Shown in pieces: positions 1-12,580 of a stretch of 64,000 bases of DNA. The DNA is from Paragordius varius (Eukaryota; Nematomorpha): contig OZ176055.1 of NCBI GenBank assembly GCA_964247055.1, forward strand, positions 8,556,001 to 8,620,000, given 5' to 3'. The notes under the pieces are model-generated. The model saw only the letters and a list, made by a program, of their open reading frames with translations. It did no database searches and was not told the DNA's origin. Both the position numbers and the translations under genes were made by a program. Numbering within the stretch: the stretch's first letter is position 1; each line of letters starts with the position of its first letter.

Positions 1-1416
1 TTAGTTTTATTTCTGGAAGTATTTTTTTGTTTAAATCAATTATAATAAATTTTTCATATTATTTAATGATTATAGATTTTTTCGAAAGAACTTGAATGAT
101 AGTTATCCATTTATCAGAGGGATAAATAGACGATAAAATAAACTTAACCTATCATTTTACAACAAAAATAGATATATAATTATAATTGGACTGTGTACAT
201 TTATAAATAATTTTAGTCATTGTTTTTGAGATTAAAACCAATAACACTCAAATAAATAATTCCTGATAAAATATATATATTCTAATAAATAAATGTACCA
301 GGACATTTAGTTTTGGGGCTTATGAGTGTTATAAAAAAGTATTTTACACTTTTGTAGCGATTGCTCGATATCGTAAAATTGCAAAATTTACGCACATTAT
401 GTGTGATAAATTTTTTAAAAAAATCTAAATGGTTTATTCCAAAAATATCATTAAAATATGATATATTTAATAAACAGCACAATAAAAAAATTTATTTTTT
501 AGATCTAGGCTCCGTAAGTCCCTATTTTTTTTTGCTCTCATGGAATTCTCTTAAAATAACCCCAAAAATGTCGAGATTTCTATATGATTTTTTTATATAT
601 GCTAGATTATGTCATAAAACATATTTTTTATAATATACTTTGAAAAATTTAATTTTTAGCAAAATATTCGTACTTTACACTATTTTGAAGCATGATGGAA
701 CGGCGTAAAAATGCTTTAAGATATATAAAACCCCTTTTCCATATGATTTAATGATGCTGAATAGTTCTATACCTCAGAATTAGCCAATATCTGTTCGTCT
801 TCAAATTTATCTAAAAAATCAATCAAAAATTCACCCAAATTTAACAGCAACCATCTTAAAAATAAATTCTGTGGTGATAAAAATGTTCAGCATTATTGGA
901 ATATAAAGAAAAAGTGTTTATTTGATATCTTAAAGTGTTTTTATAAAGTTTTCACCAAGCTAAATAACATAAACTCGCTTCACCAAAATTTTACTATATA
1001 ATAAATTTTTAAGAAAAGTATCCATTTTTTCGGAAATAACTTTGTGGATGTCAAAATCATATTTAAAGTTTTCATCTGCCATTTTTTAAAGAAGACTTGC
1101 CCATCGGAGCCCACAACTTAAATAACCATTTTTTTAAAAATATTGGTTTGCTTTTTATTGGTAGTTTATGAAATATAGTGATATTTTTTGAAATGAATCA
1201 TTTTAAGTTCCAAAAGAATTACAAAATGTGTCATTTTCTCATATGAATCACCACAAATGTAACTTTCTTAAATCACTCGTTAGGGCCAAAACAAAAAGCA
1301 TCATACTAATCTTGATACATTTGCTTGTCAGAATATATATACATATATTAAGATATTTTTTAAAATTATTATATTGATCACTTGCATTCAAAATTACTAA
1401 ATTTAAATATTTTTAG
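1..1416. other. AT-rich stretch, no gene recognised
   Basis: No coding exon was recognised here. It precedes the first visible amine oxidase exon, which opens with a splice acceptor at 1415-1416, so most or all of this is probably intron of that gene, whose 5' part lies to the left of the window. Open frames near 282-633 are short, low complexity and show no family motif. Confidence 0.5.
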
Positions 1417-4400
1417 GGTTTGGACTAATGAACAAGATACTTATCAAGTTTGACCATGTATTTTGGCCAAAATCTTATCATTCGTTTGGATTGTTGCCCA
1501 AAAAATATAACTGCAAAGATTCGCAAAGAATCTACACTGAATCACAGTCCATATATGAATCGCCTCCGCGGTACTACAAACCAGATAGGCGATCTCGCCT
1601 CAAAAAGGACATTGGAATAATGCCTAACCAGCTAAAGAATGCACTGTATAAAGCTATAGGAAATCGTGCACTTTATTTAAAAAGTTATAACAAATTAATT
1701 TATGAATTTCCTACCTCTTTGTTCTTTTTGAGGATTTATTTTGATTAAAATATTTCCTAAAGAGTTTAGGTTTTACATTACTTGGTTTTTTATAAAATGC
1801 GCGCCCGCAATGTTTTAATACTAGTAAAGTTAATATGTCAAGTTTTACCTAATTATAATCTATATACTTATAAAAATGGAAAATGCTGGCTTTGTGATCT
1901 GTTTCCGGAAAACCGGTAGACTCAAGAACCACATGTCTTTCATTAATATAACAAATTAATAGTTATAATCTCAAAATTTACAAATTTATAATTTCTATAG
2001 ATGTTGACGTGAATCAAACGGTGATTCGACAATTACTTAATTGTGATGAATTGGATGCATCTCTTTTCCACAGTTGGATCAATGGTTATATGTACACGGG
2101 TGAACGCGTGTTAATAGGGTATGCAATGGGGAAAGCGGCTTATTTTAGCGAGCAATTATCTGATATCGAAATAAAAAATATTGGTATTTTAATTGGACTT
2201 CTTTCTTAGAAGATTAAACATTAATATTTTAATTTAAGCTTTACTTCTTTAGATCATAAAGCGTCGAATTTTGGGCATATACTTTGAATTTTACTATTTC
2301 AATAAAATTGCGAGTTTTCAAAATGTGGGAAAATTTGGTTCACATTGCTTTTGTGGCGTAGCATTTAAATGTCAAAACATGAATTTTTGGCGATCAGTTT
2401 ATTAATATTTGACTAATTTCGAGAAATTACTCGCAAAAGTTTACCCTGAACGCAAAATGACTGTCAGTTTATATTAAAATTTCGTGTCTTTTTATAAGAA
2501 ATAAAATTTTACAAACATTTTTGACGCTCAAAAATTTGACACACACTATTGTGTGTGCGTATGAATTTGTTTCCAAATTTAAATTTCAAAAAACAAATAT
2601 TTTAGCTTATAGCAAACTGCGTGCCATGTTTGGAGACAAAATGAATGGTGTAAAAATTGTGGCTTTTAATCGAACAAAATGGGGTACTGATCCATTTTCT
2701 ATGGGCACATGGGCTTATTCAACCATCGGTTAGATAAAATAATTCAATCCAATTTGCTTTCTTTCTTATATTGTATATGGATATCATATTTAAGGTGACC
2801 AGACGTCCCGCTTTTGGCGGGACAGTCCCGCTTTTTCACACTTTGTCCCGCCTCCCGCTACGTTTTAAAATGTCCCGCTTTTTCACGATTATATAAAACT
2901 GTCATCATTATCAAAAGCCAAGTTAATACCAAAAATCGGTAGCTTAAAAGACAAATTGATACCACAAATCGGTACCTTACACGTTGATTCTAGAAAATTA
3001 AGGTAATATAATATTTATTATACAAATAGTAGTTTATAAATATGAGCACAAAAAGAGGTAAATTCAACGATGAATTAATGAAAGATTTTCCTTTTATCAA
3101 AAAAACGAAGAATGTAAATGTCTTATATGCGAGGGGAAATTCCCCCTAGCACATGGAAGCATGATACTACAAAGCATATGGAAACACAGAAACATAAAAA
3201 GCGTTTAGATATGGCGGCATCATATTACAAAATGAGCGATTTTTTTCGAAAAACCGCTTTTGGAGAGGAAGAAAAGAATTTGGCACTAGCTGAGGGCGTG
3301 TTATCTTTTCACGCCGTTAATCACAATCATTCCTTTAGATCTATGGACTGTATCTAGGTTATTCGCACATTATTCCATAAAAAATTTACATGTGCCCGTA
3401 CAAAGGCTGAAGCCATTGTGTGCAATGTCCTTTCGCCACATGCATTTTCTGAAATACAAAAAGATTTGCTGAAAATTAATTTCTTATCCCTATACTCTGA
3501 TGCATCAAATCACCATGAAACAAAATTATTTCCCAAAATTTTAGATTTAATTTCTCTAACCTGTGAAAATTTCGAAATAATATTTACTCCAATAATGCAT
3601 ATTCTAGAAAAAAATAATTTAAAAGACAAAATTATCGCATATTGCGCTGACAACACCAATACGAACTTTGGTGGAAAAGCAAGGAGGGGAACAAAAAATA
3701 CTTTTCATAAAATAACAGATAATCTTAATCAAAACATTGGCGTTGGGTGTGCAGTGCATACAATACACAACGCTATTCAAACTGCTGCTGATTTGTTACC
3801 CCTAGATGTGGAAAATGTAGTTGTTAAAATATATTCCTATTTTTATATATACACGGTACGTGTTGAAACGCTTAAAGAATTCTGTGAAAATGCAGAAATA
3901 GCAAAAAATGCTTGGATATTGTAAAACTCGTTGGTTAGATTTTATGCCAGCTATCGAAAGTATTTTAAAAATGTATGATCCTTTAAAATCTTTTTTGATC
4001 ACAGGACAAATGTCCTTCAACTTTAAAAAAGTTTTTTGAAAGTTCTTCAAAAATATGGTTATTCTTACATAATCAAGCTTCTCTGCTTCAAAATGTTATT
4101 AAATTTATAAAAGGTGACAAAATTTCGGCAATCGAAGTAGCCAATGAAGTTAGTAACCTAAAATTCCAATGTCAAGAACGGTTAGAAAATATTTTTATAC
4201 CATTAATCATCCGTAATATAATAAATAATTTAGAAAAACAAGGAATAAATCGCCAAGATATCCTGTACCATATAAAAATGTTTTATACAAACTGTAAAGA
4301 CCATTTGGAAGACTGGACGACGCAATTCTATAAAATGGATCATTTTCATTGAATAACATTAAAATCAGAATTAATTGGTGCGATGTTCAAAAATCATTTG

Positions 4401-6662
4401 GTTATATCTGGTCCCAAAAATTCTCATAAAGTAATCTCAGAAAATGATCTTTTTTCTGAAGTATCATTAGTTAAAAGATATATTAATAATGAAAAACTTA
4501 AATTATGGACAAAAGAAAAATATACAATAGAAAAGAAATGGTTGGAAATATTTCATCATTTTGAAGCCAACTATTTTACATACAATAATATTTTAAAAAT
4601 TGTGGAATTCGCACTATCTTTACCTGGAACCAACGCTGCTATTGAGCGCGTTTTTTCCACAGTAAATCAGGCGTAGACATTGGAAAAATCAAATTTAAAT
4701 GTTGAAACTTTAAAGGCCGTCTTATCTGTCAAATATAATTTGACAAATGCTTGTGAAGACTTCTACAATATTTTAAAAAATGATGACAATCTGCTAAAAC
4801 GCATTCGCTCAAAAAAATATACCAATGAATAAAATATTTTCTTATATTTATAATTTATGTTAAAAAATAAACAAAATTACTTAAAATATTGTATAAGTCT
4901 TTATAATTTGTCAAATTATATTTGAACACATAAAATGGTTTTTATTCAACATTTAAATTTGATCTCGTGTCCTTACTTAATTTACTGTGGAAAAACGCGT
5001 TCAATAGCAGTGGTTCAGGTAAAGATAATGCAAATTTTATAATTAAAATATTATTGTATGGAACATAATTTGTTTAAAAATGATTATTTTAACCATTTCT
5101 ATCCTACGTATTTTTTTCTGTTGTCCATAATTTAAGTTTTCATTCAATATATATATATTTAATAATGAAACTTCATAAAAAGTGTCATTGTGCACCGTCT
5201 TGTCTTCCAAATAATCGTTTCTGTTTGTATAAAACATTTTTATATTCTGGCTATTCATTGAGCCTTGTTTTTCTGGATGTTTTATAAAATTGCGATTAGG
5301 TAATCGCATAAAATTATTTTCTAACCTTTTTTGACTTGGAATTTTGACCTTTGTCCTGTGATAAAAAATAGGATTCTAGGAGATCACATTTTTATAAATA
5401 TTTCAATCGCTGGCAAAAGAGCTAACCAACAGTTCTACAATATCCAAGCATTTTAACAATATTTTCTACATCCAGGGTTAACAAATCAGTAGCTGTCTGA
5501 ATAGCGTTGTGTATCTGCCAATAATGCTTTAATTAAGATTATTCGCTAAATTGTGAAAATATTTTTTGTGCCGCTTCTTGCATCACCCAGCGCACTTTGT
5601 GATGATTTCGTCTTTATTATTTTTTTTCTAAAATATTACAATCACTTCACCCTTTGTTCGTGCACATGTAAATTTATTGAATAAGGTACAAACAACCTGT
5701 AAGGTACAAATTTTTTTATTTTTATAATGTATTTGTATTAAAAATAAATAAATATTACAATAATTTTTTATATAAAAATTTTTGGTTGTACCCCCCAATG
5801 ACCCCCCTCTCAGATTTGTCCCGCTTTTTCCTTAAAAAAATCTGGTCACCTTAATCATATTACAAAAAATAAATTTGTACAAATATGTATGCTATGATAA
5901 AAATTGAAATTATACACACAAAACGTAAAAATATAAAAAATATTTTTTTTCAAACACAACAATACTTTAAAAAGTAAGAAATCACGCATTTATGTATATA
6001 TATAGTTAAGGTAGATGGCAAAAACGCGTATAATTTTTTCCAGTAATGTTTACTGGTTTTTTTCACTAGTTATATATATCTTTACCACACTTCATTTTCA
6101 CCATTTTATATTTTTTTAATTTTGTTTTAATTTTTTTTTATTTTGAAAAAATGTTATACAAGTATAACCGAAAATGAGATTATTAAACATTTTTTTAAAA
6201 CATTTATACGCGTTTTTGCTATCTACCTTAACAACAATACTTTATAAAAACTCATAATTTTTCTTATATAAACTATTTAATTACAATAATAAAATAGATA
6301 ATTATTTGTATTCCCTTACATCTCTATTCTTTACAGTTAAAACCAGCAATTATATATATAACCAAGTTTATAGCGGTCGGTCTATTGAAATAATACGTTT
6401 TGTCTGTATAAATTAATTTTTATCATAATGCTAAATAGGTTCCGATGAAGGGATGTGGGAATCCTTTTCCAACAGTCAAGGTCCACTCTTTTGGGCAGGG
6501 GAACATACCCATTATGAAAATATGGGAACCGTTTCTGGTGCATATTATAGTGGTTTAAATGCTGCCCGTAAAACTATTCAATACCTCTATGAAAATTTTA
6601 GAATGGATTGTTTTGGAAATGCAACCATTGACCTATCTACACTTTTAATCAATTTTGATTGA
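1417..6662 (+). CDS. Flavin-dependent amine oxidase (LSD1/polyamine oxidase type), 3' part
   Basis: This is the C-terminal part of a flavin amine oxidase, a family that oxidises amines, polyamines or methyl-lysine with FAD. Four exons were placed: 1417-1683, 2001-2183, 2606-2728 and 6439-6662 (TGA at 6660). All junctions are GT/AG and the phases agree. Exon 1 has the family string MNKILIKFDHVFW. Exon 2 has VLIGYAMGKAA. Exon 3 has KWGTDPFSMGTWAYSTIG, the W..DPfs.G.ys motif. Exon 4 has FWAGEHTHYENMGTVSGAYY, the C-terminal FAD-binding segment, followed by SGLNAA. The N-terminal Rossmann dinucleotide fold is not in the window. The sequence does not separate LSD1-like from spermine/polyamine oxidase. 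A rearranged hAT element and a MITE fill the last intron. A possible AATAAA lies near 6788. Confidence 0.85.
2791..5853 (+). mobile_element. hAT DNA transposon with internal inverted duplication
   Basis: The element is bounded by the terminal inverted repeats TAAGGTGACCAG and CTGGTCACCTTA. A perfect 8 bp target duplication, ATCATATT, lies at 2783-2790 and 5854-5861, which is diagnostic of hAT. The ends also carry repeated TCCCGC-type subterminal motifs. A decayed transposase runs on + from about 3040 to 4830, ending in an hATC dimerisation motif (LSLPGTNAAIERVFSTV near 4615-4665). Bases about 4905-5697 are the reverse complement of transposase sequence (about 3355-4760, with an internal deletion), while the last 150 bp are the normal 3' end. 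The copy is therefore a partial foldback. It sits in the last intron of the amine oxidase and is not coding-competent. Confidence 0.85.
5893..6426. mobile_element. MITE family A copy with nested MITE F
   Basis: The terminal inverted repeats are of the type ATAAAAATTGAAATTATAC at the left and the reverse complement at the right (6395-6426). The same termini recur about nine times in the window. The copy is interrupted by another inverted-repeat element at 6006-6231. Its right end is 12 nt from the splice acceptor of the last amine oxidase exon. Confidence 0.65.
6006..6231. mobile_element. MITE F nested in MITE A
   Basis: The left end TTAAGGTAGATGGCAAAAAC is matched by the reverse complement at 6203-6231 (GTTTTTGCTATCTACCTTAA). 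Both arms also share ACGCGTATAA. There is no coding capacity. A short repeat, ACAACAATACTTT, is found on both outer sides (about 5958 and 6231). Superfamily not determined; the terminal TTAA could be a target site. Confidence 0.6.
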
Positions 6663-8130
6663 TTAAATTTCCCCCCCAAAATACAATTACTTTATTTATG
6701 ACCATAAATCATTTAAGCATTTAGAAATCACAAATTTGTTCAGGATATCATTTCATATTATCATGTAAATAGTAATTTATTTATCAAAAAATAAAGTCGC
6801 GTTATATTCACATTATGTGTGATTAATATCGATATTTAATCTTAGCAAATTATTATGAAATAATAAGCAGCAGATCGCAGCGGGCCCAGACTAGAGACCC
6901 TATAATAGGCAGACTTTTTGTTGTTTTAAATTAATCGATAACTTAATCAAAGTCAGAGGTTTAAAATTATTAACATTAATAAATGCGCCGAATAAAGATG
7001 CGTCAATTTTTAATTTGCTCTTCATTCAAGTTTCGACGTGTTGTAAATAGGGATTTTTTTAAAAAAAAAGCGGTAAATCGTGTCTTTGAGATTAATTTCT
7101 AGAGAATCCCATTCAATTTTAAAAATAATTTCTTTTTAAATTAGGTGGCTTAAAAAAATTCTAGGCCTTAACTATTTTGAGTCATTAGTTGAAAACATTT
7201 TTAAAGTAACCCTTGAAGGCCCCACCCTATCTAAATGAGCCACTATATAAATTAGAGTGGCTTTGAAGAAACAGTCTAGGAATACTGGCGTACAATATTA
7301 GACATATGAAGTTAAAAATCTCTTTTGCTTGTTCGAAATTAAACTACTAGGGCCTACCTTACATAAAATACGTATCCTATAAACAAAAATATTATTTGAT
7401 AACTTTTTCCTGTTTGGGGTTAAAAAATATACCTTTTTTATATGTAAGTACTGTTTTAATTAACAAAGAATGTGATCAAATATTAATTATATATAAATAA
7501 CTTTTGAACAAAGTTAATTAACTTTTACAGTAGTGCCAAACAAAATTTATGTGGTTACATGTGATACCTTAAAGTATATTTTTAATCACGATAAACGGCT
7601 TTAGATCAGGTTTTAATTTCTGTCAGTGCATTAGGGTTTTACAATGTTTTACAGGTTTTTATGTTTTAATGTCGAATTGACAACGCATAAAATTTTTACC
7701 ACGCTACCATATGGATATAATTAATTGCTCAATAGACTGTATTAAAGAAACCATTCCAATAGATGATGATGGATACAGTTGAGACAGCTTACCATAGCCA
7801 TGTTGATACATATATGTGGAATATGGCTTAAAATTGTTTAGTTAATACATGCAGATATATTAAGTTTCATTTACCGAACCGGTTTTTTGTAGTTGGAAAT
7901 TTATCAAAAATCGTGATTGGTTGTTTAAAAGATATTTAATACAGATTTTATTATATTAGAGACTCTACCAATTCACAATATCTATTTTTTCATAGTTAAA
8001 AGGTTGATAGCACATGATTATTCCATGTTTCGCAAATTATTAAACTAATTCCTGCCCTTATCATTAAATCTTTATTTTTTCACTTATTTTTAAATTTATA
8101 AAACATGATGAATGATATGACAAATTTTAC
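6663..8130. other. Intergenic, no feature recognised
   Basis: Low-complexity AT-rich DNA lies between the amine oxidase stop and the mariner remnant. No exon, RNA gene or clear repeat was recognised. Confidence 0.5.
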
Positions 8131-9245
8131 ATCAGGCGTAGTTAAGTTACTATAAGAAGACGTCAGCGAAAATTAGGCAGACGATTAATTTGACACAGAC
8201 CCTATTTTTATATGTTAAACTGCAAATAACCAGAATTTAAGTCTACAAAAGGTGAGATCATGCTGAATTTTGTGTCTGATAAGGAACATTGCGGCACACA
8301 TTGCCACCAGAAAAAATAGTTTGTTGAAAGTTATCGTTTGCTGACAGAACATATCATTAAAATGCTCTATCGATTAACACATGTGAAACATCTTCTCAAA
8401 CAAAGTTGATTTTATGTGAAAGAGTGAACGTTGGATAGACCACAATTTCAAGAAGCTATCGTGCAAAATTTATTGGATGTTGACCCAACTCAAACTTAAT
8501 AACAATTGGCAGAATTGAATTACATGTATCACAAAAAACAATCAAATTTCTACGAGCAATGAAAAAAACAGAAACCTCGCTAAATGGGTTTCACACAATA
8601 TGTGACTCTTGTAATTCCGATTCAACCTACGAAAAGAATCATTTTCGCATCGAATCGGGACTGGAAAGATTTTATTTTTCCTATCCAAAGTGGAAAAGTG
8701 GTAGTTTCCCCTTGTCAAGCATGACCATCAACACCAATGCCAAATCGCTTTGGCCAATAGACCGTAATTCTGTGTCTGGTGGGACCAAAGCGATATTGTG
8801 TATAAATGGTATCTTGAAACCCGGCAAAACCATCAATACACAACGCTATCGCCAACAAATGATTAATTTAAACATAAAAAACGCCATTGGCCAGATGTCA
8901 TAACGAAGCGATTTTGTTACTTGACATCTCCTACCTTAATATCGCTTCAATTGGATATTCTTTCGTATCCGTTGAACTCACATGACCTGGCGCCATCTGA
9001 TTCGCATCAAAAGAGCACACACTCTCAGAGCAGGACTTCATTAATTTCGAAGACGTTAGAAAATGGTTTGACGAAGAATTTTCCAAAGACAATCAGATTT
9101 TCTGGCACGGCGTCCATATTTAATCGGAGAGATGGGCGAAATTTGAAGAAGCCGAGTCACAATATTTTACATAAAATAAATAAGTGATTTCCTATCAAAA
9201 TTACATGTTACCAAAAAACCGTAAGAGCTTATAACTACATATATC
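8131..9245 (+). mobile_element. Tc1/mariner transposon remnant
   Basis: Decayed mariner-type transposase, read on +. Recognisable parts in order are a helix-turn-helix segment around 8480-8550 (DVDPTQT, QQLAEL), a central catalytic-domain region around 8800-8870 (ILKPGKTIN, then RYRQQMINLN), and the C-terminal part around 8960-9165 (SHDLAPSDSHQ, corresponding to the family's HDLAPSDYHLF; then KWFDEEFSKD and an ERW-type end). The frame is broken several times by shifts and stops, so it is inactive. The left end resembles the terminal repeat of the shorter mariner copy at 63087-63589; the right end is approximate. Confidence 0.8.
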
Positions 9246-10133
9246 TCTTGAAGTATAAATTGGATCTAAACCTAATTTGATGTGATAAATTAGATAAGTT
9301 GATGGATTAAAACTAAATAGTAAGCACAAAGCCAGGTGTTCAAAAATTGTAAATTGAAATTTTTAGAAGAATCTCAAATTCTAATACGGTAATGTTTTAT
9401 GGCATACGGCTGCATTATCTGTCAAATGTAGTAGCAAACATTTAAATTTATGCTTTACAATTTCAGGAGCCCGATTTAATTTTTAGTTGCTTTTTCCGTT
9501 TTAAACATTTAGCGTATAAATAAATTATACTCTGGTACGATTAATACAAAATCATGGTTAATATGCAATATATTCGCTCAAAATCTTGAGCGTTAAAATT
9601 ACAAATTAAAAAACTAATCGACAACCTTGCCCCCAATTTTATCTTCATATTAGCCAAAAATAGATTTAAATAATAAGAAATATCCACGAAGGGTAATATA
9701 AATCAAAACATACTTTTTATATAAGGTCGGTCCTTTTTATGTCTTTAGCAAATATTTAAAATTGTATGTGTTAGCGTTAAAGGGTATCCATCTATCTACC
9801 TATAAAATCAATGACCCATTTTGAGCTCGCTGCTATATTATCGGCGCGTAAATCAACAAAAAAAGCTTTTTTATCTCGATATAATTTTTTTTAATATCGA
9901 CACAAAAGGAAAAAAAGGGGGGCACATTGAAGGTTAAACTGGTTTACTCAAATCATTGTAGATACGAAGGATTGTATTATTTGATATATTTTGCAGGGGT
10001 TACTATTATTAAAAGGTCGTATATGTATATTTGTATCAATTTTCTTTTGTATGTGCCCTCGCCCTCCCTACCCAATTGTGTTAAGGTCATTCAAATTAAA
10101 CATATACTCGCAATATTATGAGTTGACAAAACG
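9246..10133. other. Intergenic region upstream of the microexon gene
   Basis: No gene or repeat was recognised. The last part is presumably the promoter region of the secreted-peptide gene, with a TATA-like element at 10134. Confidence 0.45.
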
Positions 10134-10140
10134 TATAAAT
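10134..10140 (+). promoter_or_regulatory. TATA-box candidate for the microexon secreted-peptide gene
   Basis: TATAAAT followed by ACTATAC lies 98 bp upstream of the start codon at 10232, a plausible core promoter distance. In DNA this AT-rich a chance match is possible. Confidence 0.45.
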
Positions 10141-10231
10141 ACTATACACGGTTTAGTATTGAATTATTTCTCGCTTTTTTTCGAAACTCAGATATTATTC
10201 GTTTAAACTCTTTTAAACACCTCACACAGCC

Positions 10232-11178
10232 ATGAAATTCTCACTCATCAATTTTCTCCTCATTGTTTTGGTCGCTTTGGCTTGCAGTTTGACAAGTATG
10301 GACTTCTGTTTTAGACACACACACACCATTAAAACATAATAACTCAAAACATTATTTTTCAAAGCAAATTATTGATAACTATATATCTGTAATTTTTATT
10401 GACATTTAGCATATGCCCGAGGTATTTTTACAGCTTTTTATCATAAATAATAATTTATATGAATGTCAAAAACAATTAATTGTATTAATAAAATTTTGAT
10501 GAATTTTCCTAGAATCCTTCAAAGTCCCATCCGGCAGGAGAGTCATCCCAGACCCAGAAGATGAAACTGACTCTGATATGAGTAATTATCCAAGCTTAAC
10601 TTATCTTTTAAGAATATTTCAGCTCAAATTTTTTTTTGTATTTCATTATGAATATTTTCAATTTTATTATAATTATTTTTCGTGTTTGAATAGTCTTAGC
10701 TCGTAAGTCCATTATTTTATCCTGAAATTTTTTTTTTAAAATCAATTTAATTTAGAATATATTTATATTTAAAATATAATAAATATTTTTTTTTGAAAAA
10801 CCTTAAAATTTTCTTTATCGTTTTAGGTCAAAATGCCGCTAGACTTATGGTAGCAATGGGTCTCAAAAGTAATGCACATATAATAATCAATCATTAATTT
10901 TTGGATAATTTTATTCAAAAAATTTATTATATTTATTTCCAATTAATTTTCATTTTTCCATAATTTTAGTCCCAAAGGCCGGTATAATACTTGGAACTTT
11001 ATTTTAACTTTAATTTATTTTAACTTTAAATATTTTTATACATAAATTTAATTTAATTTCTTTTTTACAAAATATTTTTAGCCAACAAATACCACAGGTA
11101 CATACAAATTTTCACCATTTTTTACCGTTTGATCATTTTATATAAATTTTTATTTTTATACAATTTAGATCTGAATAA
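10232..11178 (+). CDS. Small secreted peptide encoded by microexons (MEG-like)
   Basis: Unrecognised 77-residue protein from eight exons: 10232-10295, 10410-10421 (12 nt), 10513-10581 (69), 10694-10702 (9), 10827-10868 (42), 10970-10981 (12), 11082-11097 (16) and 11169-11178 (TAA). Every junction is GT/AG and the reading frame stays open. Internal exons 2-6 are all multiples of 3 and all phase 1, so any can be skipped without frameshift. The first about 20 residues (MKFSLINFLLIVLV...) form a clear signal peptide. The mature part has no cysteine, carries a basic SGRR site, an acidic stretch DPEDETDSD and a helix-like NAARLMVAMGLK. The architecture matches the micro-exon genes of schistosomes. 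A neuropeptide-like precursor is an alternative. AATAAA overlaps the stop at 11174. Confidence 0.7.
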
Positions 11179-11707
11179 ATAATGATATGATCTTGGACCA
11201 ATTTTTATCCTATATATTTAACAAAAAAACTACTATACTACTTTCTAAACGTGTGATTTGATTACCCATCCTTAGTTGCAAACTTTTGTTTTAAGTCGCG
11301 CATTTCTGTTTTCCTTTTCACACCATTTTTTTATTTTTTTTTTCTTAAAAAAACCCTACCAAAATAGTATTATTTTTCGTTACTTTAAGTTAAAATTACT
11401 ACTTATATATAATAAATATTCTAATATTATTAGACATTTTTCATTATAATTTATAACTTATAAAATTTTTATTCATATATATTGGCTTGCTTTTCAATGC
11501 ATTACCGACTACCAAAATATACTCTTTTTTATTTATTATTTGTTTTAATTACCGCTTCATATACCAACTGTAATCAAATGGCATCTTGAGGGAGAAACAA
11601 TATATCATATAAATAAATTATATTTATTTATTTATTATTTAGTTTAAAATATTTGATTAAAAAATTAATAAGCTTAAATTAAGAAATCCAGAGTAGTAAA
11701 TTTTAAT

Positions 11708-11845
11708 TATAGTAAAAACTGAAATTATACGGACAACACGTAAAAATATAGAAAGAATAATATTTTAAAAAGTATGGTTGTCTTTTAAATAATATTTGTC
11801 TTTATATTTTTTCGTTTTGTCCGTATAATTTCGATTTTTACTGTA
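11708..11845. mobile_element. MITE family A copy
   Basis: The left arm (ATAGTAAAAACTGAAATTAT, then ACGGACAA) and the right arm (TTGTCCGTATAATTTCGATT, then TTTACTGTA) are inverted repeats. The inner motif for the family, AAAGTATGGTTGTCTTTTA, is present. Short, noncoding, between the microexon gene and the myosin. Confidence 0.7.
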
Positions 11846-12580
11846 TTAGTCCTTGATACCAATAAAATATTTTTTTTTAATATGTTAAAATCGAAATGTT
11901 TTCAAACATAGGGCTAGTCAGTCAGAATATTCCTGAATAAAAATACAATTATTATGCAAGTTTCGTAATAATTAGTAACCATCTTTCAAAATTCAAATTT
12001 GGTGATTTTTATATAAGCTTTTATCCTTTTAAAAGTCAAGAGCAATGAGTATTTGCATTGCTAAAAATATTTCATCAGATATCTTTTTTTAATTTAACGA
12101 TCAAATAATATTTATCTTAAAATAATTTTCTATAGATATTACAATGTTTTTAATAAGATACTCCAGAAGCATTAAGTTACCCCTTTCCCTATTCTAATTT
12201 CTTGTGCTAATTAAAGGGTTGAGATTTTCTTAAAAGCCATTAAAATGGCATAGAATAGAATGTATTAAACTATGAGATTATAATAACTTTTCAAAAGTTG
12301 ATAGTGAGTTTTTTAAAGGGCCAGAAAATTTTTAGATATTAATTTAAATTAATATCAGCCATCAAGAATATTAAATTCTATAATTACGCACAATGTGGTT
12401 TACTAACCTAAAATAAACATTAATTAATGTTTTTATCCAAATATAATGAGAATATAAGATACAAAATTTCTGATGAATGAAATATATTCAGTTGGAAAAG
12501 TTTTGATATTCCACACTATTCCTCGTAAAACCTAAAGGCACTTATACCATTTCAAATTTTAAAAGCCCCTTTGATTTCTA
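11846..12580. other. Intergenic region upstream of the myosin
   Basis: No gene or repeat was recognised. The proximal part presumably holds the myosin promoter, unless the true first exon lies further upstream. Confidence 0.45.
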
